Below are positions 17,519-26,633 of a stretch of DNA of 48,546 nucleotides, one piece after another. Numbering within the stretch: position 1 is the first letter of the stretch; each line of letters opens with the position of its first letter. Position numbers and translations under genes: made by a program. The DNA is from Lachnospiraceae bacterium. Lineage in GTDB: Bacteria > Bacillota > Clostridia > Lachnospirales > Lachnospiraceae. The notes beneath the pieces are model-generated. The model was not told the DNA's origin. It did not search any database and saw nothing but the letters and a program-made list of their open reading frames with translations. The DNA lies in the NCBI GenBank assembly GCA_024693845.1, contig JAILKJ010000071.1, positions 1 through 48,546 on the forward strand, read 5' to 3'.

Positions 17519-17534
17519 CCCGCCAAGCAGCGGG
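17519..17534 (-). promoter_or_regulatory. Short hairpin overlapping the lon Shine-Dalgarno
   Basis: A 5-bp GC stem (CCCGC at 17519-17523 in plus-strand terms, GCGGG at 17530-17534) with a 6-base loop. The leftmost stem bases are the first G residues of the GGGGGAGG ribosome binding site of lon, so the fold could limit ribosome access. The stem is short and the effect is an inference. Confidence 0.35.
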
Positions 17535-17545
17535 TGATATGATAA

Positions 17546-17568
17546 GGCGCCGCCAAAGCGGCGGCGCC
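17546..17568 (-). terminator. GC-rich hairpin between clpX and lon (attenuator or processing site)
   Basis: A 9-bp perfect stem GGCGCCGCC / GGCGGCGCC with a 5-base loop lies 12 bases past the clpX stop. On the minus strand only two T follow (TTATCA), so full termination is doubtful. Partial termination or an RNA-stability block between clpX and lon is more likely. Confidence 0.5.
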
Positions 17569-17580
17569 AAAACTTCTTAT

Positions 17581-18852
17581 TTATGCCCTTTTCTTATCAG
17601 GCGCTTCACCCTGGGATCTGATCACCACCGGCTTTTCTTCGCCCCGTACCACCTTCTCGGTGATGGTGCATTTTTCGATGGTGTAATCGGAAGGGATCTC
17701 GTACATGATATCCAGCATCAAACCTTCCATGATGGATCGAAGGCCTCTGGCCCCGGTCTTCCTTTCAAGAGCCTGTTTGGCGATCAGGCTCACTGCCTCG
17801 GGCTCAAATACCAGCTCCACATCGTCCATCTGGAACAGCTTCTTATACTGTTTGATCAGCGCGCTCTTAGGCTCGGATAAGATCCTCTCCAGCGCCTCCT
17901 GATCAAGGCCGTCCAACGTCACGGTGATGGGCACACGTCCGACAAACTCAGGGATCAGACCGAACTTCATCAGATCCTGGGGAGTAACCTCCTTGATCAC
18001 TTCTCCCACATCCTCGCTCTGTCTGCTGCCGATCTCGTTGTTAAAGCCAATGGACTTGCGGTCCAGTCTCGTCTCCACGATCTTCTCAAGGCCATCAAAG
18101 GCTCCCGAACAGATGAAGAGGATATTGGAGGTATCGATCTGGATCAGCTCCTGATGGGGATGCTTTCTGCCTCCCTGGGGAGGAACGGAAGCCACCGTAC
18201 CCTCTACGATCTTCAAAAGTGCCTGCTGAACGCCCTCTCCGGATACATCACGGGTGATGGACACGTTCTCGCTCTTCTTGGTAATCTTGTCAATCTCATC
18301 GATATAGATGATGCCGTATTCTGCCTTGGATACATCATAGTCCGCTGCCTGGATCAGCTTCAGAAGGATGTTCTCCACATCCTCGCCCACATAGCCGGCC
18401 TCTGTCAGTGTAGTGGCATCAGCAATGGCAAAGGGCACGTTGATGATCTTGGCAAGGGTCTGTGCCATATAAGTCTTACCGGAACCCGTGGGACCGATCA
18501 TGATGATGTTGCTTTTCTGAAGCTCCACGTCATCCAGGTCCTTGGGGGCGGTCACTCTCTTATAGTGATTGTATACCGCAACGGAAAGTACCTTCTTGGC
18601 CTGCTCCTGTCCGATCACGTAATCATCCAGGAACTCCTTGATCTCAGCGGGCTTAAGGAGATTGATCTCCGTATCGCCGCTGCCGAGGACCTGCTCTTTT
18701 TCATATTCTTCTTCGATGATGTCCGCACAAAGGTCCACACACTCATCGCAGATATATACGCCCGTCGGGCCTGCGATCAGCTTTCTGGCCTGTGCCTGCG
18801 TCTTGCCGCAGAAGGAACACCTGATTCGTCCGTCGACTACTTTGGTTGACAT
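17581..18852 (-). CDS. clpX: ClpX, ATP-binding specificity subunit of the Clp protease
   Basis: A hexameric AAA+ unfoldase that feeds substrates into ClpP. The 423 residues are typical. The N-terminal zinc-binding domain has CSFCGK and later CDECVDLC (residues 13-42), Walker A is [13 protein letters not shown] near 115, Walker [11 protein letters not shown] near 180, and the ClpP-docking IGF tripeptide is in RKSIGFNNE near 265. Sensor 2 [11 protein letters not shown] is near 365. The ATG at 18852 has a weak GGGGT site. It follows clpP by 31 bases in the order tig-clpP-clpX common in Firmicutes. Confidence 0.97.
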   Translation of the reverse strand: MSTKVVDGRIRCSFCGKTQAQARKLIAGPTGVYICDECVDLCADIIEEEYEKEQVLGSGDTEINLLKPAEIKEFLDDYVIGQEQAKKVLSVAVYNHYKRVTAPKDLDDVELQKSNIIMIGPTGSGKTYMAQTLAKIINVPFAIADATTLTEAGYVGEDVENILLKLIQAADYDVSKAEYGIIYIDEIDKITKKSENVSITRDVSGEGVQQALLKIVEGTVASVPPQGGRKHPHQELIQIDTSNILFICSGAFDGLEKIVETRLDRKSIGFNNEIGSRQSEDVGEVIKEVTPQDLMKFGLIPEFVGRVPITVTLDGLDQEALERILSEPKSALIKQYKKLFQMDDVELVFEPEAVSLIAKQALERKTGARGLRSIMEGLMLDIMYEIPSDYTIEKCTITEKVVRGEEKPVVIRSQGEAPDKKRA

Positions 18853-18883
18853 AACTCATTACCCCGTTATCTTCCGGTGTTTA

Positions 18884-19504
18884 TCATTTGGATTTCTTAG
18901 CCTTCTTATCGTCCTCGGAATCCTTGCGGTTCTCGATCACGCGATCGATGAGACCGTATTCCATAGCCGCTTCAGCCGTCATCCAGTTATCTCTGTCCGT
19001 ATCGGCTGCGATGGTCTCAAGAGGCTGCCCCGTATTGGCTGCCAGCAACCTGTTCAGGGTCTCCTTGGTATGCAGGATATGCTTGGCTGCGATCTCGATC
19101 TCGGTAGCCTGGCCCTGGGAACCGCCCAGAGGCTGATGGATCATGATCTCCGCATTGGGAAGGGCCATACGCTTGCCCTTGGCACCGCCTGCCAGAAGGA
19201 AGGCACCCATGCTTGCCGCAAGACCGATACAGATGGTGGATACGTCGCATTTTACATACTGCATGGTATCGTAGATAGCCATACCTGCCGTTACGGATCC
19301 GCCGGGAGAATTGATGTAGAGCTGGATGTCCTTATCGGGATCCTCAGCCTCCAGGAACAGAAGCTGTGCCACTACAATACTGGCCGACGTATCATTGACC
19401 TCTTCTCCGAGAAAAATGATCCTCTCCTTGAGAAGTCTGGAATAAATATCATAGGAACGCTCGCCTCGCGAGGTCTGCTCAATGACATAAGGTACTAAAC
19501 TCAA
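18884..19504 (-). CDS. clpP: ClpP proteolytic subunit
   Basis: Serine protease that forms the two-ring barrel of ClpXP. In the 206 residues the triad is at the canonical positions: Ser98 in GLAASMG, His123 in MIHQPLGG and Asp172 in TDRDNWM. The start codon is TTG at 19504, immediately after the tig stop with no spacer; GGAGG in the last tig codons lies 8 bases upstream. The encoded start [20 protein letters not shown] matches clostridial ClpP, which supports the TTG. Translation must be coupled to tig. The C-terminal tail is Lys-rich (DDKKAKKSK). Confidence 0.97.
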   Translation of the reverse strand: MSLVPYVIEQTSRGERSYDIYSRLLKERIIFLGEEVNDTSASIVVAQLLFLEAEDPDKDIQLYINSPGGSVTAGMAIYDTMQYVKCDVSTICIGLAASMGAFLLAGGAKGKRMALPNAEIMIHQPLGGSQGQATEIEIAAKHILHTKETLNRLLAANTGQPLETIAADTDRDNWMTAEAAMEYGLIDRVIENRKDSEDDKKAKKSK

Positions 19505-20794
19505 TTATTTGCCCTCCACTGCATTATCACGGATGAACTCAGCTGCCTTGGTAACAGCCAGATCCTTGAGGATCTCTTCCTTACCTTCTTCGCCGATCAT
19601 CTCAACCGCCTGATCCTTCTCCATCTTGTAAGCATCAGCGATCTTCTGTACTTCCTTATCGAAGTCCTCATCGGAAGCCTTGATGCCTTCCGCTGCCACT
19701 ACCGCCTCAAGCACCAGACGGGACTTGATGCGAAGCTCAGCCTGGGGACGGATCTGCTCGAGCATCTTCTCCTCATCCGTTCCGGTGAACATCTTATACT
19801 GGTCAAAAGTCAGACCCTGGCTTGCGATCCTCTGCTCGAACTCCTCCAGCATCTGTCTCTGGGTGGTCTCGATCATAGCCTCGGGAATATCCATGCGGGA
19901 ATCTGCGATAACCGCTTCGATGGCTGCCTGCTCTCTTGCGTCGGCAGCGCTCTTTTCCTTACGCTCCTTCAGATCCTTGGCAATGCTTTCCTTGTACTCC
20001 GCAACGGTCTCATACTCGGAAACCTCGGATGCAAACTCATCATCCAGCTCGGGAAGCTGCTCTTCCTGGATACCCTTGATCTTTACCTTGAAAAGTGCGG
20101 GCTTTCCTGCAAGCTCCTCAGCCTGATACTGCTCGGGGAAGGTAACGTTAACTTCCACGTCATCGCCAATGTTCTTGCCGATGAGCTGCTCCTCGAAGGT
20201 ATCGATGAAGCTGTGGGAACCGATCACCAGCTCATAGTCCTCACCCTTGCCGCCTTCAAAAGCAACGCCGTCGGTAAAGCCTTCGAAGTCGATGGTAACC
20301 TTATCCTTATCCTGAACGGCTCTGTCCTCAACGGTGATCTGGCGGGCGTTGTTTCTGCGCTCGCGGTCGATCACTTCGTCGATCTCCGCATCGGTCACAT
20401 CCACGTCTACCTTGTCGATCTTAACGCCCTTGTACTTACCAAGCTCTACGCCGGGCTTCAGGGCAACCTCAGCCTCATAGATGAAGTCCTGATCGGGAGA
20501 AAGCTGGATCACAGTGATCTTCGGGGAGGATACGATCTCCTCGCCGCTCTCGTCATATGCTTTTGCCCAGGAAGAAGAGATCAGGCTGTTGGCAGCGTCC
20601 TCAAGAAAGACGCCCTTGCCGTACATCTTCTCCACCATCTGAAGGGGCACCTTACCCTTTCTGAATCCGGGTACGGAAATATTCTTCTTCTGCTTCTGAT
20701 AAACCTTTACAACCGCATCGCTAAGCTCTGCTGCCGGTACCGTCACCGTCAGCTTGGCCATATTATGCTCCAGTTTCTCTACCTGTACACTCAT
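19505..20794 (-). CDS. tig: Trigger factor, ribosome-associated chaperone and prolyl isomerase
   Basis: Binds the ribosome exit tunnel and folds nascent chains. Of its 429 residues, 1-110 form the ribosome-binding domain with the signature PGFRKGKVPLQMV near 42, 150-245 form the FKBP-like prolyl isomerase (DKVTIDFEGFTDG, then FPEQYQAEELAGKPALFKV), and the rest is the helical arm domain. The ATG lies 11 bases after GAAGGAGG. It is the first gene of the proteostasis cluster, and its final codons contain the clpP ribosome binding site. Confidence 0.97.
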   Translation of the reverse strand: MSVQVEKLEHNMAKLTVTVPAAELSDAVVKVYQKQKKNISVPGFRKGKVPLQMVEKMYGKGVFLEDAANSLISSSWAKAYDESGEEIVSSPKITVIQLSPDQDFIYEAEVALKPGVELGKYKGVKIDKVDVDVTDAEIDEVIDRERRNNARQITVEDRAVQDKDKVTIDFEGFTDGVAFEGGKGEDYELVIGSHSFIDTFEEQLIGKNIGDDVEVNVTFPEQYQAEELAGKPALFKVKIKGIQEEQLPELDDEFASEVSEYETVAEYKESIAKDLKERKEKSAADAREQAAIEAVIADSRMDIPEAMIETTQRQMLEEFEQRIASQGLTFDQYKMFTGTDEEKMLEQIRPQAELRIKSRLVLEAVVAAEGIKASDEDFDKEVQKIADAYKMEKDQAVEMIGEEGKEEILKDLAVTKAAEFIRDNAVEGK

Positions 20795-20873
20795 GTTACT
20801 AAAATCCTCCTTCTAAACCGGGTCTGCCGGTCACTTTTCCTCATTTGGGCATACTACGCCACAATCGATAGGT

Positions 20874-20903
20874 ATTATACCATATAACCCGCTGATATAG
20901 CAA
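20874..20903 (-). promoter_or_regulatory. Promoter of the tig-clpP-clpX-lon-engB cluster
   Basis: On the minus strand a -35 TTGCTA (20903-20898) and perfect -10 TATAAT (20879-20874) are 18 bases apart, 80 bases upstream of the tig ATG. I see no CtsR-like repeat in the leader. Confidence 0.6.
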
Positions 20904-20922
20904 ACATTTTTACTATAGCGCC

Positions 20923-22032
20923 TTATTTCTCAAAGTTAAACGTATAAGGAAGATTCAGGGCGTCACGCACCTGAAGGATGTCCTTTTGCACGGACGCACT
21001 CAGAGGCACACCCTTGTCCTTGCGCTCCAGCCATACCAGGTACTCCTTCTCCCCTGCCGTATAGATCCGATCGGATCCCGGCGCCTTCTTGGAAGAGCGC
21101 AGGGCACGGCAGATATCACCGGCGGTTTTTTTGAAAGTTTCACGGCCCATAAAGGCATCCGGATCCACCACGAAGAAAAAGTGTCCCAGATGGTACATGG
21201 CCGGTTTTCCGTTTTCATCCACCCCTGTCAGGGCCTTCATGAACTGCCCGCCGGCAAGGGCTGCCGAAAGGATCTCCACTACCGCCGCATAGCCGTATCC
21301 CTTGTAGCCCGCCAGATCATCGCCGATGCCTCCCAGAGGGGCAAGCGCCGCCGTGCCGTCCACCAGCGCCTTCAGGATCTGTTCGGAATCCGTCATAGCC
21401 TCGCCCTTATCGGAGATCACGGTGCCTGCTGGGGTGGCTTTTCCTTCCCTTGCGTAGTATTCGATCCTGCCTCGCTGCACGATGGAGGTAGCACAGTCCA
21501 GGCAGAAGGGAAATTCCTCATCCGTGGGAAGACTGAAGGTCAGGGGATTGGTTCCCATCATATTCTCCACGCCGTAGGTGGGCGCGATGGAAGGTCTTGC
21601 ATTGGTACCCGTGATGCCGATCATGCCCTTTTTCGCAGCCATACCGGACCAGTAGCCGGCAATGCCGTAGTGGGTCGAGTTGCGGATGGCACCGCCCGCC
21701 ATGCCGTATTTTTCGGCCTTCCCGATCAACATCTCCATCATGCGGTGACTTGCCACCATGCCCATTCCGTCATGGGCGTCCATCACCACGGTAGTGGGAG
21801 TCTCCTTTACAATCTCAATATTTGTTACGGGCAGCAACGTGCCCTTTTGGATCCTGTCTATGTAGATCGGCTTGAAGCGGTTGCAGCCGTGGCTCTCGAT
21901 GCCTCTTCTGTCCGATTCCAGCAGCACATCCGCGCAGATCTCCGCCTCCTGTCTCGGCACACCGTAGCCTGCAAACGCATCCGTCAAAAATGCATTCATA
22001 ACCTCCCATGAAACATACACTCTCTCACCCAT
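20923..22032 (-). CDS. Malate/L-lactate/ureidoglycolate dehydrogenase family (Ldh_2)
   Basis: NAD(P)-dependent oxidoreductase of the Ldh_2 fold, unrelated to Rossmann lactate dehydrogenases. The 369 residues show the family pattern: ESDRRGIESHGCNRF near 43, MGMVASHRMMEM near 92, the catalytic His in NSTHYGIAGYW near 121, TNPLTFSLPT near 165, DCATSIVQRG near 180 and GYKGYGYAAVVEIL near 250. The substrate cannot be told from sequence; 2-oxo acids such as pyruvate, oxaloacetate or ureidoglycolate are used by relatives. It starts with ATG after GGAGGTAAGTT, 26 bases downstream of the permease gene, and is last in that unit. No terminator is visible after it. Confidence 0.85.
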   Translation of the reverse strand: MGERVYVSWEVMNAFLTDAFAGYGVPRQEAEICADVLLESDRRGIESHGCNRFKPIYIDRIQKGTLLPVTNIEIVKETPTTVVMDAHDGMGMVASHRMMEMLIGKAEKYGMAGGAIRNSTHYGIAGYWSGMAAKKGMIGITGTNARPSIAPTYGVENMMGTNPLTFSLPTDEEFPFCLDCATSIVQRGRIEYYAREGKATPAGTVISDKGEAMTDSEQILKALVDGTAALAPLGGIGDDLAGYKGYGYAAVVEILSAALAGGQFMKALTGVDENGKPAMYHLGHFFFVVDPDAFMGRETFKKTAGDICRALRSSKKAPGSDRIYTAGEKEYLVWLERKDKGVPLSASVQKDILQVRDALNLPYTFNFEK

Positions 22033-22058
22033 AACTTACCTCCTGTTTATTCTTTCCT

Positions 22059-22961
22059 CTACAGAACCAGATTCACCATCACACCGGCCAGACACGAAAA
22101 GGCAATGACAAACAGCCAATACAAGGCAAAATGCCGGATACCCAGCACTGCCTTCAGAGCCCCCAGGTTCGTGATCTTGGTGGCCGGCCCCGTGATCATA
22201 AAGGCCGCTGCACTGCCGATGCTCATACCGCTCTCCAGCCAGCTTCGCAGGATCGGTATCGTGCCGCCGCCGCAGACATACAAGGGCACCCCGATGGTGG
22301 AAGCCATCAGCACGCCCCAGGCTTCATTTCCGCCAAACACAAAGGTGATGGCATCCTGAGGGATGTAACGCTGAAACAGCGCCGAAAGCACGATGCCGAT
22401 GAAAAAATACAGGCCAGTGGCTTTCAGGTTCCGATACAGATTCTTAAGGAATCGCAAAAGCAGATTCGGATCCGTATCCCTGCAGGAGCGCTCCTCAAAG
22501 CCTTCGAAGTTGAAAAAGGGCTTCTCCTTGAAAAAAAGCCGTACCATCAATCCCGCCGTGATCCCGCACAAAAAGCAGCTGATGATCCTCACGGCAAGAA
22601 CCTTTCCGCCTAAGGCCGCACTGTAGACGATCAGCTGCGGATTCAGCAGAATGGAAGCCATCATAAAAGATGCCAGCCACTCATCCCTGATGCCTCCTTT
22701 GGAAAATGACGCCGCTATGGGGATGGTCCCGTACATGCAAAGAGGTGATATGACACCGATCACAGCAGCCAGAAAAATCCCGGCCACACTGCTTCCGTCC
22801 CCGTTCATATTTCGCATCACGGCATGGATCTTATCTTTGAAAAATACGGATACAGCAGATCCTATCACCATGCCGGCCACCCAGTATCCGAAGATCTGTG
22901 ACAGCTGCTGTGTAAAATAATACCAGAAATAGATCCATTCCCGACTCAATATTGTAAGCAT
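22059..22961 (-). CDS. ArsP-type permease (DUF318)
   Basis: A 300-residue integral membrane protein with about eight hydrophobic segments. The paired family motifs are present: ISPLCMYGTIPIAASF near 92 and VPLYVCGGGTIPILRS near 225, each with a conserved Cys and GTIP, and GPATKITNLGALK near 258. This is the ArsP_1 / SO_0444 permease family; some members export organoarsenicals or other metal(loid)s, but substrates of most are unknown. No arsenic regulator or ArsA is nearby, so the substrate is left open. It lies between the DUF362 and Ldh_2 genes with short gaps on either side. Confidence 0.8.
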   Translation of the reverse strand: MLTILSREWIYFWYYFTQQLSQIFGYWVAGMVIGSAVSVFFKDKIHAVMRNMNGDGSSVAGIFLAAVIGVISPLCMYGTIPIAASFSKGGIRDEWLASFMMASILLNPQLIVYSAALGGKVLAVRIISCFLCGITAGLMVRLFFKEKPFFNFEGFEERSCRDTDPNLLLRFLKNLYRNLKATGLYFFIGIVLSALFQRYIPQDAITFVFGGNEAWGVLMASTIGVPLYVCGGGTIPILRSWLESGMSIGSAAAFMITGPATKITNLGALKAVLGIRHFALYWLFVIAFSCLAGVMVNLVL

Positions 22962-22987
22962 ATGCTAACTCCGAATCCCGTCCTCAT

Positions 22988-24049
22988 CTACTGATCGTCA
23001 TCGCTTTCTTCATCCACATCGACCAGTTCATAGCAACGGCTGCCCAGCCCGATCTTCTGCGCATGTGTCAGGATGTTGAGACCGTTCTTTTCCAGGATAC
23101 GATTCTGCAGGGATGCTCCGTCCGGCGCTTCAAACACCAGATCCACGCAGGCCTGATCCAGGGCCACGGGATCCGTTGATGCCAGAATGCCGATATCATG
23201 CATATCCACTTCGGTGGGCGTGGAAACACAGTCGCAGTCAATGGACAGGTGGTTCATCACGCTGATGTAGACCATTTTCCGTCCGTGATCCTCGTAGTCC
23301 GATACCGACTTGGCCGCCTCTGCCATACTATCGGTAAAAACATCCTGATTGGTGATCATGGCTCCCATATCAATGGGCGGACGGGAAAAGACGCCGCCGG
23401 TATGGATCCGCACCTTTCCCTCCCTGGAAGCGATGCCAATGGAGATGTTTTTCAGAGCGCCTCCGAAACCTCCCATGGGATGGCCTTTGAAATGGGAAAG
23501 CACAAGCACGTAATCATACTCCGCAAGATCCTTGCCAACCCAGTTCTCCTTAAGATGGTCACCGCCCTCCACGGGAATGGTCATATAACCGTTTTCATCC
23601 ATGATATCCAGATCTGCGATGGCAGTAAAACCGTGATCCTCGGCCACCTGGCGATGCATGGCCGTATCCGCCCTCTTAGAACCGGAGTAAGCCGTATTAC
23701 ATTCAATGATGGTTCCGTTTAAACTTTGCACCAGATCCTTGATCAGCGCAGGATCCAGGTAGTTGGGATTCCCCGCCTCTCCGGTGGAAAGCTTGACGGC
23801 CACTTTTCCCTCCGGATGCACATCCAGGGTTTCATACATCTTCATCAGCGCCTCCGGGGTGATCTCATGGGTCATATATACCACCGAGGGCTCATCATGG
23901 CTGCGTCCTTCCGCATCCATTACCTTTGCCTCATAGGATACATGGGGTTCGATATCATAGTGCATATGCACCGTATATACGACGGCCAGCAGCGCGATCA
24001 CCATTACTATCGCAGCAAACACCGCAAGAACCTTTTTCCATCTTTTCAT
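22988..24049 (-). CDS. Membrane-anchored DUF362 protein
   Basis: A 353-residue protein with an N-terminal membrane anchor (about residues 5-27, VLAVFAAIVMVIALLAVVYT) and an extracellular DUF362 domain. The domain shows VAVKLSTGEAGNPNYLDP near 85, IECNTAYSGSKRADT near 117 and LSHFKGHPMGGFGGALKNI near 185, where the GGFGGALKN stretch is typical. Unlike many DUF362 proteins it has no ferredoxin Cys clusters. Function of the family is unknown. I start at the ATG at 24049 and not at the in-frame TTG at 24058, because GGGAGG directly abuts that TTG but is 10 bases from the ATG. It is first of a unit with the permease and dehydrogenase. Confidence 0.75.
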   Translation of the reverse strand: MKRWKKVLAVFAAIVMVIALLAVVYTVHMHYDIEPHVSYEAKVMDAEGRSHDEPSVVYMTHEITPEALMKMYETLDVHPEGKVAVKLSTGEAGNPNYLDPALIKDLVQSLNGTIIECNTAYSGSKRADTAMHRQVAEDHGFTAIADLDIMDENGYMTIPVEGGDHLKENWVGKDLAEYDYVLVLSHFKGHPMGGFGGALKNISIGIASREGKVRIHTGGVFSRPPIDMGAMITNQDVFTDSMAEAAKSVSDYEDHGRKMVYISVMNHLSIDCDCVSTPTEVDMHDIGILASTDPVALDQACVDLVFEAPDGASLQNRILEKNGLNILTHAQKIGLGSRCYELVDVDEESDDDQ

Positions 24050-24075
24050 ATTTCGCAATCCTCCCTATACAATGA

Positions 24076-24126
24076 ATTTTAAACTGATTTCGGCATATTT
24101 GCAATCAGATCGGATTGTGTTAGGAT
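24076..24126. promoter_or_regulatory. Divergent promoters sharing one palindromic -35 hexamer
   Basis: TTGCAA at 24099-24104 is its own reverse complement. To the right, TAGGAT at 24121-24126 follows at 16 bases and would serve the gene at 24166. To the left, on the minus strand, TAAAAT at 24081-24076 follows at 17 bases and would serve the DUF362 gene. If both are real they cannot be occupied together. Confidence 0.55.
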
Positions 24127-24165
24127 AAAAATGCGGGCCGAAAAACCTGCAGGAGGAAAAGTCTT

Positions 24166-24546
24166 ATGATCATTCTGGATGCAAGATCCGTTAAAGCCTA
24201 TGATGCCCTGCGGCAGATCGGTGCCTGGGCAGGCAAGGATACCGATTATCTCGAAACACTCTGGATGCAGCTTTGCGCCGATGCGGAGCTCTTTGCGGAA
24301 TTCATATACTATCTGGAGAACCGCTGCTTCGCCGATACGGCAAGCTGCAGCGGCTACCGTCTGACGGATCTGTATTTCTATCTTATGCGGCGCTACGAGG
24401 TCAGTCACGATACCGGCAAAACCCTGGATGAATGTGACAAGGAAGCCCTGGTATTGGATACCTTCAGCATGATGCTGGAAATGAAAAAAGATCCCGCCCC
24501 CTTTCTGAACAAACTCAGTAAAGGAAGCGGGATGGATCTTCTTTAA
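24166..24546 (+). CDS. Conserved small protein of unknown function (126 aa)
   Basis: A soluble, mainly helical protein of 126 residues with no membrane segment. Notable stretches are LDARSVKAYDALRQIGAWAG, DYLETLWMQLCADAELFAEF and LTDLYFYLMRRYEVSHD. I do not recognise a family. A strong ribosome binding site (AGGAGGAAAAGTCTT) and a promoter-like sequence about 40 bases upstream support a real gene. It is monocistronic, divergent from the DUF362 gene and converging on an LRR gene remnant 16 bases away. Similar compact helical proteins of this length occur widely in clostridia without a known role. Confidence 0.7.
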   Translation: MIILDARSVKAYDALRQIGAWAGKDTDYLETLWMQLCADAELFAEFIYYLENRCFADTASCSGYRLTDLYFYLMRRYEVSHDTGKTLDECDKEALVLDTFSMMLEMKKDPAPFLNKLSKGSGMDLL

Positions 24547-24562
24547 ACTATTATCCGATGTT

Positions 24563-24799
24563 TTATCCGGTGATCTTCTGCTTTCTGCCCGTAACACCGC
24601 GTGCCTTAAGCAGCTTGCGATAGGCTTTCAGCTTACCCTTGGGTACGCTGATCTTGACCTTGGCATTTAACTTCTTAAAGGCGTTCTTACCCACGTTCTT
24701 GTTCTTTAGCTTCTTGGTCCGGATCTTCACCGTCTTAAGATTCTTACAGCCGAAGAAAGCTTCCTTACCGATCTCGGTAACTGTACTTCCTACGTTATC
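24563..24799 (-). pseudogene. C-terminal remnant of a BspA-like leucine-rich repeat surface protein
   Basis: The minus strand encodes one recognisable LRR_5 unit (TEIGKEAFFGCKNLKTVKI) followed by the tail typical of such secreted proteins: KNVGKNAFKKL, then KVKISVPKGKLKAYRKLL and a stop. The frame stays open only to a stop at about 24854 and has no start codon or ribosome binding site, so the N-terminal signal and most repeats are lost. It lies directly downstream of pfp in the same direction. It is the trace of a deleted cell-surface protein gene and is too short for automatic gene callers. Confidence 0.7.
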
Positions 24800-24858
24800 A
24801 TATTTTATTATCCCAACGGATCGTGCAGGGAAGATATGATCGCTCCCTACACGTCATA

Positions 24859-24883
24859 CGGCACAGCCCATCAGACTGTGCCG
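24859..24883 (-). terminator. Hairpin downstream of pfp
   Basis: An 8-bp stem CGGCACAG / CTGTGCCG (24859-24866 and 24876-24883) with a 9-base loop lies 43 bases past the pfp stop. There is no T-run after it on the minus strand, so it may end the transcript inefficiently or just stabilise its 3' end. Confidence 0.45.
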
Positions 24884-24925
24884 CAAATATCTTCATTGAA
24901 AAACTCTCATCTGTCCGTAATCGGA

Positions 24926-26584
24926 TCAGCCCTTCTCCAGTGCCAGAGTTCTGGTGGTCAGATCGCAAACCTCGGCAGGACCGAAGTACTGGATCGCACC
25001 GGGATAGGTGAAGCTGGTCTTAACAGCCCACTCTTCTCTGTGTGCCTCGAAATACTTGAAGGGAGCGCCGTCCAGCTCTACAAGAGCCTTCCGGATAACG
25101 GGCTTGTCCTCACCGTTTCTTCTTTCCATGTTCATCATCTTGGTGATGGGCATACCGCCTGCTACCCACTCATCAGCGGGCTTGGACAGGTTGGAAACCT
25201 TGGAAAGGTATCCGGTGTAGCCGTACTGGATCAGCATGAATGCGTTGTAACCCAGAGAGTAGCAGTAGTCAGCATCGAAGTTGGAAGGGAAAGCACATCT
25301 TCCTTCGTAACCGAAGAAGTGATGCTGAGCTCCGAACTTGCCCTTGTAGGTGCCGGCTGCCTTTCTGGCTGCAAGCTTCTCTTTTACCATCTCGGAGAAG
25401 AGCTTCTCGGACTCGATCAGGGATACCTGTACGTTGCCGTGAGGATCTCTCTCCAGAAACAGCTGCTGCTGTACGAACTGGGGAAGGATATCAAATACGG
25501 CGAAGGACTCAGCGGTAAGACCGCTCTTGATGAAGTCATACTTAGCTACCCAGTCGGGAAGTGCGTTGAAGGCTTCGGTCTTCTCGCCAGCCAGAAGCTC
25601 GTTGATCTCAGCGATCAGCTTGGAGAACTCGGGAACGAACTCCACGATACCCTCGGGGATGATAGCCACACCGAAGTTCTCGCCGTTGTTGCCTCTCTTC
25701 TCTACGGAATCTGCGATGTAATCAGCGATTGCGGAAAGGGACATCTTCTTGGCTGCCACTTCCTCACCAATGAGGCAGATGTTGGGCTGGGTCTCAAGTG
25801 CGCACTCAAGAGCTACGTGAGAAGCGCTGCGGCCCATAACCTTGATGAAGTGCCAGTACTTCTTAGCGGAGTTGGCATCTCTCTCGATGTTACCGATCAG
25901 CTCGGAATAGGTCTTGGTTGCGGTATCGAAACCGAAGGAAGCCTCGATATCCTCGTTCTTCAGATCGCCGTCGATGGTCTTGGGGCATCCGATCACCTGT
26001 ACGCCGGTGTTGTTGGCAGCCATGTACTCTGCAAGCGTTGCAGCGTTGGTGTTGGAATCGTCACCACCGATGATAACAATAGCGGTAAGGCCGTTCTTCT
26101 TTGCATTCTCTGCAACGATCGCAAACTGCTCCTGCGTCTCGAGCTTGGTTCTTCCGGAACCGATGATATCAAAACCGCCTGTATTTCTGTATGCATCGAT
26201 GAATGCATCATCAAACTCTACATAATCATCCTTGAGCAATCCGTCAGGGCCGCCCTTGAAGCCGAGCAAAACGTTCTCGCTGTTGGTTGCCTTTAATGCA
26301 TCATAAAGACCGGAGATAACGTTGTGTCCGCCGGGAGCCTGACCGCCGGAAAGGATCACGCCTACCACCTGCTTCTTAGCCTCGGAGGTGTTGGTACCCT
26401 TCTGGAAGGTGATCTCATTCTTACCATAGGTATTGGGGAAAAGTGCTTTGATCTTGTCCTGATCTGCTACACTCTGGGTAGCAGCGCCGTCCTTAACGCA
26501 GATCTCTGCGATGCCGCCGCGCAGCATGCCGGGCAGCTTGGGACTGTATTCATATCTGGTTTTCTGAAGCGGTGAAAGATTCAT
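24926..26584 (-). CDS. pfp: Diphosphate--fructose-6-phosphate 1-phosphotransferase (PPi-PFK, long form)
   Basis: Reversibly phosphorylates fructose 6-phosphate with pyrophosphate, replacing ATP in glycolysis. The 552-residue chain belongs to the long PPi-PFK group related to plant beta subunits. Landmarks are [20 protein letters not shown] near 80, [16 protein letters not shown] near 170, where the second Asp marks PPi rather than ATP use, PKTIDGDL near 200 with the Lys typical of PPi enzymes, and the [14 protein letters not shown] helix near 250. It begins at ATG after AAAGGAGAACCAAC and has its own extended -10 promoter. An LRR gene remnant follows it. Confidence 0.95.
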   Translation of the reverse strand: MNLSPLQKTRYEYSPKLPGMLRGGIAEICVKDGAATQSVADQDKIKALFPNTYGKNEITFQKGTNTSEAKKQVVGVILSGGQAPGGHNVISGLYDALKATNSENVLLGFKGGPDGLLKDDYVEFDDAFIDAYRNTGGFDIIGSGRTKLETQEQFAIVAENAKKNGLTAIVIIGGDDSNTNAATLAEYMAANNTGVQVIGCPKTIDGDLKNEDIEASFGFDTATKTYSELIGNIERDANSAKKYWHFIKVMGRSASHVALECALETQPNICLIGEEVAAKKMSLSAIADYIADSVEKRGNNGENFGVAIIPEGIVEFVPEFSKLIAEINELLAGEKTEAFNALPDWVAKYDFIKSGLTAESFAVFDILPQFVQQQLFLERDPHGNVQVSLIESEKLFSEMVKEKLAARKAAGTYKGKFGAQHHFFGYEGRCAFPSNFDADYCYSLGYNAFMLIQYGYTGYLSKVSNLSKPADEWVAGGMPITKMMNMERRNGEDKPVIRKALVELDGAPFKYFEAHREEWAVKTSFTYPGAIQYFGPAEVCDLTTRTLALEKG

Positions 26585-26633
26585 GTTGGTTCTCCTTTGC
26601 GAAAAATATTACACCCAAAAAACGTGCAAAACG

